Origin: Desulfobacteraceae bacterium
GTDB lineage: Bacteria; Desulfobacterota; Desulfobacteria; Desulfobacterales; JAABTS01
Assembly (NCBI GenBank): GCA_011389735.1
Contig: JAABTS010000029.1
Location: forward strand, 1-43,384
Direction of reading: 5' to 3'
Length of the DNA stretch: 43,384 nt
The position numbers were made by a program, and so were the translations under genes. Under the pieces are notes generated by a model. It worked only from the letters and a program-made list of their open reading frames with translations, was not told where the DNA came from and did no database searches. Positions 1 to 7,728 of the stretch are shown in pieces; the first letter of the stretch is position 1; each line of letters begins with the position of its first letter.

Positions 1-3000
1 ATAAGGTGGTAATACACGTTTTCAAGCTGCTTATAAGGCCGTACATGGAACTTGTTGTAATAATAGGCGTTCATCTCATTGAGCAGGGTTTCAAACCCCG
101 GAAACAGGGATGTGGAAATTACTCCGGTGCGGTCCCGCATCGTCTCGGGGAGCGCCAGTCCGTCCTGGATTTTATCTCCCCCACGGGTTTCCCGAGTCCA
201 GGGAATAAGCGGAATGTGCGCGTCTTTCAAGGCCTCATACCCTGCGGCGATGGCCAGGCCGTATGTGATGTCATAGTCCCGGTCCACTCCGTATTCACTT
301 TTTAGATTGAAATATCCGAGCTTTCCAGCCAGATGAATGACATCGTCCGTACTTTCGATATCCACCAGCCGGGCGTTTCCATCCGATTCCTTGAACAGGC
401 GGGTGATTTGCATATCGGCCATGCTTTCTTTTTCTTCGAGAGATAGTGGTTCGATAAAACTATATCCTTTCAAAATCTTATCGAAATTGTCAGGATCGAA
501 CACCTTGTTCCCTGATCCGGGCAGGCCGATGGACACCCCCGCAATACGAATATCGCCAGTGTAAAAATCGAATTTTTCAAGCGCTTTGATCCGTTTTTCC
601 TGCTGATGCTTTAAATATTCGCGATACACGGCCGCCTTGACCGACACTTCGTTTTCTTTGATAAATCGTTTATAATCTTCCGAATCCCCCGGATCGGGGG
701 CGATATTCGGGATCGAAGCCGAGTCCGGGGCGGACGTTTCTTTCATTTTTTTCCGATACGAGTCGAACCGATCGATCTCCGGCGGCGGCGTATTCTCGAT
801 AAAACCGTCTTGCCGAAGATGCGCCGTCAGTTCGGACAGCGTTTCTTGTTCACCTTTTTTGGGGTCGGCCGACGGCGCGGCAAAAAAATCGCCGATATCC
901 GTCTGCTTGAGCAGATTGCACAAAATCCGTCCAGGGCCGATTTCGACGAATCGATCCGCGCCCGCCGATCTGACATGCCTCACCGCGGATGTAAATTCCA
1001 CCGGGGATACGATCTGCCGGGCCAGCAAATCCTTAACGGCCTGAGTCTCGACAGGGTAGGGAAGGCCGGTGGCGTTTGAATAAATCACGCCGTTCCCGTT
1101 CCCTTTGAATTTTACTGTTTGAAGATGTTCGGCCATCATCCGGGATGCGCCGCCCATAAGCGGGGAGTGAAACGCCGCCGATAACGGAAGACGTTTGAAC
1201 ATGATTCCCCAGCCGGTCAGACACTCGCAAAATGCCTCAATCCCGGATATGGTTCCCGACACCGCTGTTTGCCGATCACTGTTTTTATTGGCGATGTATA
1301 CCCCCTTGATTCCGGATGTGGAAATACAATTTTCCACAGTCGCCGTATTTTGGAATACTGCAATGATCCGGCCGGGATTCTCGTCGCCGGCCTGTTTCAT
1401 AAAATCCGAACGATGGATCACCAGTTTCATGGCCTGTTCGAAATCGAGCATCCCGGAACAATAGAGCGCCGAGTATTCGCCGATACTATGGCCTATGAAA
1501 GCGTCCGGACGGAATCCAGGGCGGTTCAGGTGATTCCATATCGCGGCGGTGGACACAAAGACAGCGGGTTGTGTGTTTTCGGTCCGATTCAGCGTATCCC
1601 CTCCCTTGTCCATGATTTCCATCAGCGAACGGCCGCGAAGTTGTTCGAATATCCGTTCGCCTTTATCCATGATATTACGGATATCGGGATTCGACTGGTA
1701 GAGCGAACGCATCATGCCTGGATATTGCGCGCCCTGTCCGGATAACAGAGCTACAACTCCGGTTTTTAATTGAACCGGTTCGGAAACGGGAGCTGATTCT
1801 CGAACAGCGGTCGCATCGACGACCTGACGAGCCTCGTGGCGGTTTTCCAGATGCGGCGGCGGTGAGCCGATCATAAAATGGCCGTGATCGCCGCCGAAGC
1901 CGAAAACATTGGACGCAAACAGAACCGGCCCGGATTCGGCCAGCAGTTCCCGATTGGGTCTGAGGGTTTGGGTGTTCCGAACGAGACTCGTTTTTTCATG
2001 ATAATTGAAACTCGGGAAAATAACCCGGTTTCGGGTCATCAAGATCAGTTTGGCCATTACCACGGCGGGATTGGCGCCCTTGAAATACCCGAATTCCGGT
2101 TTGATATTTCCGAAAAACACAGGCGCTTTGAAATGCTGTTCCACCGCCTGTTGTTCAATCCGGTCAAGCAGGTAGGATGAAAAGCCGAACACATCCAGAT
2201 AGCGCACAGTGCGCGCCGGTTTACCGGATCGCCGGCAGGCTTTAGAAAATACGTTCATGAAGGTTTGTTCAGACGGATAGTACATATTCCCGGAGGGGCT
2301 AGATGCAAAGGCCGCGCCGTCATAGAAAGCCAGCGTCTGCAATCCGTGTTTTCGGGCGTTTTTCAAGGTGGTCATGACAAATAGAGCCGCGCCTTCGCTC
2401 AGGACAAACCCGTCGGCCTCCCGGTCAAAATATCGGCAATCGCCGCCGGACAGAAGTCCGAGTCGTTTGAAGGCCATGAGGGAGCTGGGATGAAAATTAC
2501 AGTCCACGCCGCCGGTGATTACAAAATCGTGCCTGCCGGCAATGATTTCTTTCGCGGCGAGATCCACGGCGACCGCCGCCGATGCGCAGGCAGAATCCAC
2601 TATAAAATTGGCGCCGTTCAAATCATATCGATTGGCGATCCTGGCGGCTACGATATTGGACAACAGCCCCGGAACCGTATCTTCGGTATATTTTTCGTAG
2701 CGCGCTTTGAGGACGGCGGTCAGTTTCTCGATGACGGCGTCCCGTTCATCGGGAGCGAGATCCGGCGTTTCCGCGAGTGTTTTGACGATAACCGGAATTC
2801 GGGTGCGAAGCACGTTTTCCGCATGTTTTTCTCCGGATAAGGTTCCGATAATAACGGCGGTTCGTTCCCTCGATTCCCGTCTATCCAAAATACCGGTTTG
2901 TTCGAACGCCTGTCCCGCCGCATCCAGAGCAAAACACTGGGACCGGTCAAGGCGTTTGGCTGTCAGCGGAGGTATGCGGTGTCGCTTATAGTCAAATTGA

Positions 3001-6000
3001 TAATCTTCCACAATGCCGGCTTTGACTATCGGAATATGATACAGCGGATCGGATTCTTCACAATAGGCCGCATTGTGAAAACGGGTTTCAGGTATTTGTG
3101 TTAACACATTCTTTCCGCTGCTCAATGCATCGAGGAAAGAATCGATATTATCGGCGCCCGGCAGATTTACCCCAAGGCCGCAAAAGACGATCCGGTCATC
3201 GTTGTAATCATGATCCATATCGGCGAACACTCGCCTTTCGGTGGGTTTGGCCGACGAGATGTACTCTTCGACGACCAGATGGTAATTGATGCCTCCGAAT
3301 CCGTAAGAACTCACTCCTGCCCGCCTGGGCCCCCGGTTTTTCGTGTTCCAGGGCGCAGCGTCTTGAATGATATAAAAAGGGTTTTGATCCGGATCGAATT
3401 TCGGGTTGAGCGTTCTGAATCCGCCGTTGGGCGGCAGGGTTTTATGTTTAATCGCCAGCAGCGCCTTGATCAATCCGGCCATGCCCGCTCCGCCCAACAG
3501 ATGGCCGATTTGAGATTTGACGGAACTGACGCCTATAGGATTTCCGCTGTGATACGCTTTGCACAGCGCCTCCATTTCGGCGGCGTCTCCCACCGGCGTG
3601 CCCGTACCGTGAGCCTCGACATAACCGATATCCGAAAAATCACATTGACCGGCGAATCGTTCGAAGCAACGTTTGATCGCCTTAATCTGGCCGCCGGTAT
3701 TGGGCGCCGCGATCGCTTTTCCCTTTCCGTCCGAAGCAACGCCGATTCCCTTTATAACACCGTAAATCCGATCTCCGTCCCGAACAGCGTCCGACAAGCG
3801 TTTCAAAATTACGACGCCCGCCCCTTCGCCGGGAACGAACCCGTCAGCGCGTTCGTCAAAGGGAAATGATCCGGACGCCGACAACGCGCCCATCTTGGAA
3901 AAGCCGATAAAGGTTTCCGGAGACAGATTTGTGTTGACCCCGCCCGTGATCACCAGATCGTGAGATCCGGAAAGAAGTTCCCGGCAGGCGCAATCCACGG
4001 CGGTGAACGAGGATGCGCATGCCGCGTCTACAACATAATGAACGCCTTTGGCGCCGAATTGAGATGCGATTCCAGCCGCGTCGATATTGAGAACCGCGCT
4101 GTCCGGCCGCTCATTTTGATGTCCGCCGGCCATGGCTGTTTTTATCCGTGACAGAATCGATGCTTTTTGGTCAGGATCAAGGGCGGTGAATTCATCAATT
4201 TGTTCCAGGTGATAACGAACTTCAGGATAATAATACTTTAAATGCAGGTCGTTGCCGAGTTCATTGCCTAAACATGACGCTACCACCACGGCGGTTGACC
4301 ATTCCGGGAAATGTTCCGCGATCCGGTTTTGGCTATCCATGTATCCTGAGTCCTTGAGGGCCTGGGCCGAGGCTTCGAGCAGCATTTTCCGGCTTCGGGA
4401 AATCACTTTCGCATCGGTTTCGGAAAAGCCGAACCGTTGATGATCGAAGACAAAATCATCGACAACGCCCGCGATTTTGGTGTAGCTTTTGTCTTCGGAG
4501 CTTCGGTCCGTATCGAAATAAAGATCCGTATCGAACCGGTCTCCGGATATTTCCGCGACGCCGTTGGTTTTCGCCAGGATAGTTTCCCAAAAAGCTTTCG
4601 GGTTGGGCGATTTCGGATATACACAGCCCATACCGATTACCGCAATATCGTCTTGAATCGCGTTACTCCCGCTGGTGTTGAGTTCCAGAGCGTTTAACGT
4701 CTGCGCCAGCGCTTCCTTGCCCGAAAAATAACGATCATGGAGATCTTTGATGCAAAACGGTTTTGAATCAAAGCAGAGCGCGTCGCCGGACATAAAATTG
4801 CCTCGTCGGAGCTGTTCCTGTTCATTGTATTGAATAAAGTCAATCCGCCCGTTTTCACAAGGCCCTTTCCCAAAATCCGGCGCAAATGCTTTGGCCGCGA
4901 TCAGAAGCGAACACATATTGTCTTTCTCGAACGCTTCTTTACGGTGTTTCAGGTTGACGCCCTCCCGTATCCAGGAGTGTTCCTTCTCGGCCATTCCTTG
5001 TGAAAAGGGCGTTTCCACCGTGCGCGCCGGAAGCCCGACTGTATTGCCGATCAACATGGTGCGGTCATGTTCGAACAGCACTGTTTGATAAAATTTGGCC
5101 AGAGCCCCGGTTTCAACAATTTCCCGGGTAAATAAATAGGACGTGCCGATTTGTAAGCCGATTTGGAAACCTTGTGCAGCGAGGATCGACGTCATTCCGG
5201 AAATAAAGCGGGATGCGGTTGCGGTTCCGATACCCCCGGCAAAGATCATGGCGGCTTCCGACCCGCAAACATTCGGCCGGTCAAGAAAATAAGCCGCCGC
5301 TGTTTCCCACAATACGAGGCTGGTGAGATTTCCCACATGCCCTCCGGCCTCGGTCCCCTCGAAAATGAACCGTCTGCATCCGCCTTTGACGGCGTTATCG
5401 AGCATGGCCGACGACGGCGTGTGCAAATAACTCTTGATCCCTTCGGCTTCGAGTTCCGCGATCCGGGCCGGATTCCCGGCTGCAAAAAGAGAGAATGGAG
5501 GTTTATGGCGTTTCATGAGTTCCATATGCTTTGACAGGGACGGATTGAAGGATTCGATACCGATCAAACCCACCCCGTAGCGCTCTACTTTTTCCGACGT
5601 GGATTCGATCATGGTCTCCGCAAGATTGGCGGGCAGGCTTCCCATCGCCAGAAACGGCAGGCCGCCGTTGTCATAGACCTGATACGCAAAGTCCGCCGTA
5701 TCGCTCACATTGGCCATAGGGCCCTGAATGATTGGAAATTCCGTTCCATGAGATTGTGCAAGCGGAGAACCCGCCTTCATCGGATCATGTCCGTCCACCG
5801 CCATTATGGAATCGGCGATTCCTTGAAAAAAATCATGTATTACGTCCTTGACCGATGTTGACCGGCTGACGAACGATCGTGCGAAAACTGCGTCCATGCC
5901 CAGGTAAAAAAGGCTCTGAACGGGACGGACCTCTGTGTTGTCCAAAAAAACAATATTGGTTTTGATTTCATTTAGAAGTGAATCCAAATCGCCGTTCCCG

Positions 6001-6743
6001 GCCTGAACAATACTTTCTTTTTCAAGCAATTTCTTTACGATTTTTGCGGCCGGTTTTGAAAAAAAACGGTAACGGTCATCCAGGGCCTCGCCGACCACGG
6101 CGGTGTCCTTTTCTTCAAGGGTTTGAATCAGTTTTTTGAATGAATCCGCCGTCGGGGCCTCGTCGCAAAGATAGAGCTGATTGTCCAAAATTACCCCCGA
6201 CGCACCTGCGGCGAACATTCCCGGAGCCGTATAGCGTCCTACGCCGCCGTGAATAAACACCGGATATTCGGTGTTTTCCAGATACCACTGCATCAACACG
6301 AACGAGGTGTTTCGCGACACACGGCCCGGCGCTTCTATCCCTTTGACGATCAAACCGTCAAACACGACAGATTCCAGATACTGCTCGATCCGGATATGCC
6401 TTGCTTCCACAAAAACAGTCCCATGGAAATCCAAAAAATCGTATCCTTCAAGATCCGAAGGTTTCCCATAGGCGATCACCAGAGCGTTCAGGTTCGGAAA
6501 GCGGGAATCGATCAGATATTCCCGCAACGGCTCATCGCCGGCGAAACATCTCACCCCGAACAGAACTTCCGCTTTTGAAAGCCGGTCTATGATATCAACA
6601 GCGGTTTCATGATCAAAAAATTCGGTATCCAACACCGGCAGCGCCCCTGCCTGATGAATTGCATTAAAATACGGCCGGTCAAACACTCCGGTCGGATTGT
6701 AAACGATAAGCGGCAGTTTTGAATATAAAAGCCTTGTGAACAT
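1..6743 (-). CDS. Giant multidomain polyketide/fatty-acid synthase (partial, C-terminus beyond left edge)
   Basis: Open without a stop from ATG at 6743 (AAGGAG just upstream) to the window edge, about 2247 residues. Domains in order: an NMO/2-nitropropane-dioxygenase-like half (about 1-230, FIHGGVGRY near 165); a second, fuller NMO/PfaD-type enoyl-reductase-like barrel (about 330-690, EGTEAGGHVG near 465, AGGIGTA near 503); KS1 (about 695-1150) with Cys909 in DAACASS, His1045 in EAHGTGT and His1081 in KSQIGH; KS2 (about 1180-1600) with Cys1386 in SACASA but Phe1519 and Tyr1553 where the two histidines belong; acyltransferase (about 1660-1930) with GHSIGE Ser1753 and AFHS His1859, a pattern usual for malonyl-specific AT; linker; the start of a third KS-like domain from about 2060 (GVSIGLPGSG). 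No ACP is seen before the edge. Cytoplasmic; it probably builds a special lipid or polyketide. Domain content recalls Pfa-type PUFA synthases, but the product is unknown. Confidence 0.9.
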   Translation of the reverse strand, partial: MFTRLLYSKLPLIVYNPTGVFDRPYFNAIHQAGALPVLDTEFFDHETAVDIIDRLSKAEVLFGVRCFAGDEPLREYLIDSRFPNLNALVIAYGKPSDLEGYDFLDFHGTVFVEARHIRIEQYLESVVFDGLIVKGIEAPGRVSRNTSFVLMQWYLENTEYPVFIHGGVGRYTAPGMFAAGASGVILDNQLYLCDEAPTADSFKKLIQTLEEKDTAVVGEALDDRYRFFSKPAAKIVKKLLEKESIVQAGNGDLDSLLNEIKTNIVFLDNTEVRPVQSLFYLGMDAVFARSFVSRSTSVKDVIHDFFQGIADSIMAVDGHDPMKAGSPLAQSHGTEFPIIQGPMANVSDTADFAYQVYDNGGLPFLAMGSLPANLAETMIESTSEKVERYGVGLIGIESFNPSLSKHMELMKRHKPPFSLFAAGNPARIAELEAEGIKSYLHTPSSAMLDNAVKGGCRRFIFEGTEAGGHVGNLTSLVLWETAAAYFLDRPNVCGSEAAMIFAGGIGTATASRFISGMTSILAAQGFQIGLQIGTSYLFTREIVETGALAKFYQTVLFEHDRTMLIGNTVGLPARTVETPFSQGMAEKEHSWIREGVNLKHRKEAFEKDNMCSLLIAAKAFAPDFGKGPCENGRIDFIQYNEQEQLRRGNFMSGDALCFDSKPFCIKDLHDRYFSGKEALAQTLNALELNTSGSNAIQDDIAVIGMGCVYPKSPNPKAFWETILAKTNGVAEISGDRFDTDLYFDTDRSSEDKSYTKIAGVVDDFVFDHQRFGFSETDAKVISRSRKMLLEASAQALKDSGYMDSQNRIAEHFPEWSTAVVVASCLGNELGNDLHLKYYYPEVRYHLEQIDEFTALDPDQKASILSRIKTAMAGGHQNERPDSAVLNIDAAGIASQFGAKGVHYVVDAACASSFTAVDCACRELLSGSHDLVITGGVNTNLSPETFIGFSKMGALSASGSFPFDERADGFVPGEGAGVVILKRLSDAVRDGDRIYGVIKGIGVASDGKGKAIAAPNTGGQIKAIKRCFERFAGQCDFSDIGYVEAHGTGTPVGDAAEMEALCKAYHSGNPIGVSSVKSQIGHLLGGAGMAGLIKALLAIKHKTLPPNGGFRTLNPKFDPDQNPFYIIQDAAPWNTKNRGPRRAGVSSYGFGGINYHLVVEEYISSAKPTERRVFADMDHDYNDDRIVFCGLGVNLPGADNIDSFLDALSSGKNVLTQIPETRFHNAAYCEESDPLYHIPIVKAGIVEDYQFDYKRHRIPPLTAKRLDRSQCFALDAAGQAFEQTGILDRRESRERTAVIIGTLSGEKHAENVLRTRIPVIVKTLAETPDLAPDERDAVIEKLTAVLKARYEKYTEDTVPGLLSNIVAARIANRYDLNGANFIVDSACASAAVAVDLAAKEIIAGRHDFVITGGVDCNFHPSSLMAFKRLGLLSGGDCRYFDREADGFVLSEGAALFVMTTLKNARKHGLQTLAFYDGAAFASSPSGNMYYPSEQTFMNVFSKACRRSGKPARTVRYLDVFGFSSYLLDRIEQQAVEQHFKAPVFFGNIKPEFGYFKGANPAVVMAKLILMTRNRVIFPSFNYHEKTSLVRNTQTLRPNRELLAESGPVLFASNVFGFGGDHGHFMIGSPPPHLENRHEARQVVDATAVRESAPVSEPVQLKTGVVALLSGQGAQYPGMMRSLYQSNPDIRNIMDKGERIFEQLRGRSLMEIMDKGGDTLNRTENTQPAVFVSTAAIWNHLNRPGFRPDAFIGHSIGEYSALYCSGMLDFEQAMKLVIHRSDFMKQAGDENPGRIIAVFQNTATVENCISTSGIKGVYIANKNSDRQTAVSGTISGIEAFCECLTGWGIMFKRLPLSAAFHSPLMGGASRMMAEHLQTVKFKGNGNGVIYSNATGLPYPVETQAVKDLLARQIVSPVEFTSAVRHVRSAGADRFVEIGPGRILCNLLKQTDIGDFFAAPSADPKKGEQETLSELTAHLRQDGFIENTPPPEIDRFDSYRKKMKETSAPDSASIPNIAPDPGDSEDYKRFIKENEVSVKAAVYREYLKHQQEKRIKALEKFDFYTGDIRIAGVSIGLPGSGNKVFDPDNFDKILKGYSFIEPLSLEEKESMADMQITRLFKESDGNARLVDIESTDDVIHLAGKLGYFNLKSEYGVDRDYDITYGLAIAAGYEALKDAHIPLIPWTRETRGGDKIQDGLALPETMRDRTGVISTSLFPGFETLLNEMNAYYYNKFHVRPYKQLENVYYHL

Positions 6744-7108
6744 AATGTGAATCTCCTTAGTAAAAAAAATGAGTCTGGTTTCAATTTCGGCCTCTCATGG
6801 CCGTACGCCGGTTCAAGAAATGGTTAAAAGCTAAAGGCATTTTTCATGCCGAAAAGCGTAAAAAATTGCTAACCAACAGAATATAAAAGGAAAATTATCT
6901 GTTCGGCCCGAGTTGAAAGAAAATTCAAACAAAAAAAATCCGCATTTTTTGAAGAATATGTCCGCATAATTTGCAGAACCATTCAGGAAGACAAATATCC
7001 CAAATAAAACCATAAAACCAATGAACAGATTTTTATTGAACAATGCGCGAATTTTTGATATCTTCCCATTTTATGTATCATCTTCATTTATGTATCGTCA
7101 TATATTAC
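6744..7108. other. AT-rich intergenic region between divergent genes
   Basis: Lies between the start of the synthase (leftward) and the zinc-ribbon gene (rightward). It is AT-rich with short A and T runs and must contain the leftward synthase promoter, but I cannot assign -35/-10 boxes with confidence. Short reading frames here lack ribosome sites and family similarity. The right part of the gap holds the hexanucleotide hairpin and half of a family A repeat, listed separately. Confidence 0.5.
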
Positions 7109-7201
7109 ATCGCTATCGGGATCGGGATCGGGATCGCTATCGGGATCGGAATTGAATTCTTCGATACCGATACCGATCCCGATCCCGATCCCGATACCGA
7201 T
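7109..7201. repeat. Hexanucleotide-repeat hairpin (ATCGGG units)
   Basis: Two 41-42-base arms made of ATCGGG/ATCGCT-type hexamers are inverted around a short centre that contains GAATTC. The left arm reads ATCGCT ATCGGG ATCGGG ATCGGG ATCGCT and so on; the right arm is its near-perfect reverse complement, differing mainly by C/G swaps in the variant hexamers. It would form a very stable cruciform or RNA hairpin. It sits between divergently transcribed genes, so it is not a simple shared terminator. It abuts the right half of a family A repeat and seems to replace that repeat's left half. Confidence 0.9.
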
Positions 7202-7203
7202 TT

Positions 7204-7268
7204 GGGGGTAATACTATTCGTATACTCCATACCGGCGACGCAATGGAATTTGAATTATGGGAGAATAT
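7204..7268. repeat. Family A repeat, right half only
   Basis: Matches the right half of the complete copy at 43195-43298: the shared central word TAATACTATTCG, then CCGGCGACGCAATGG and a GAATTTGAATT arm. The left half is missing and the hexamer hairpin stands in its place. The right end runs into the ribosome-binding site of the zinc-ribbon gene. Confidence 0.7.
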
Positions 7269-7281
7269 ATCGGGAGAGGTC

Positions 7282-7581
7282 ATGAATTGTCCAAAATGTT
7301 TTGAACCGCTGAGAATCGCTGACCGCAAAGGAATCGAGATTGACTATTGCCCGGAATGCAGGGGCGTTTGGTTGGATCGGGGAGAGCTTGATAAAATCAT
7401 CGAACGCACCGGGGTGATGGAAAGCCGGACGCCTGAACCGGAAAGACGCCGGGATTACGGCGATTATAAAGACGGAAAAAAATATTCCGACGACCGCTAT
7501 CGTCATGATCATAAAAAGAAACATTACAAAAAGAAAAAAGCCAAACACCTGCTCGAAGAATTATTCGATGTTTTTGACTGA
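7282..7581 (+). CDS. Zinc-ribbon (TFIIB-type) small protein
   Basis: A 99-residue protein starting MNCPKCFEPL. It has CPKC at 3-6 and CPEC about 20 residues later, followed by RGVWLDRGELDKI, the hallmark of the zf-TFIIB domain family (PF13453). The C-terminal half is a charged, low-complexity stretch rich in Lys, His, Asp and Tyr, ending in LLEELFDVFD. The start at 7282 is preferred because GGGAGAGG lies just before it; an upstream in-frame ATG at 7243 lies inside the family A repeat. The family usually has no defined reaction and probably binds zinc. It lies upstream of the mutase gene, from which it is separated by a regulated promoter region. Confidence 0.85.
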   Translation: MNCPKCFEPLRIADRKGIEIDYCPECRGVWLDRGELDKIIERTGVMESRTPEPERRRDYGDYKDGKKYSDDRYRHDHKKKHYKKKKAKHLLEELFDVFD

Positions 7582-7601
7582 CGCCGGCCTGATGAAAAAT
7601 C

Positions 7602-7668
7602 TTGACATAGTGCGGGAAATTGGGTATTGAGAAAGTTGACTGAGCGCTCGTTCAACATAGGATATAAT
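7602..7668 (+). promoter_or_regulatory. Promoter region with TetR-type palindromic operator upstream of methylmalonyl-CoA mutase
   Basis: A TTGACA box at 7602-7607 is followed after 17 bases by TATTGA, a weak -10. A perfect TATAAT is at 7663-7668. Between them, 7636-7655 is a 20-bp imperfect palindrome with perfect core GAGCGCTC and outer TTGA/TCAA. This resembles operators of TetR-family regulators of acyl-CoA metabolism (TGAnCGnnCGnTCA type). Its position would block either promoter, so repression relieved by an acyl-CoA is a reasonable inference. No regulator gene is seen nearby. Confidence 0.5.
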
Positions 7669-7728
7669 GTTGAATGTGCGTATCCTGTTTAGCATTTAGC
7701 ATTGAACATAATTAAGGAGGAGCGCGCC

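Noticed and set aside
3210-3869. A 219-residue open frame on the plus strand
   Set aside because: It lies opposite the first KS domain of the synthase, whose catalytic motifs are intact in the minus-strand frame.
7043-7285. An 80-residue frame with alternating Ile-Gly and Asp-Pro residues
   Set aside because: It is only the translation of the hexamer hairpin and a family A repeat; it lacks a supported start.
7582-7728. B12 riboswitch before the methylmalonyl-CoA mutase
   Set aside because: Only about 150 bases are available and no B12-box-like sequence is seen; the palindrome points to protein control.
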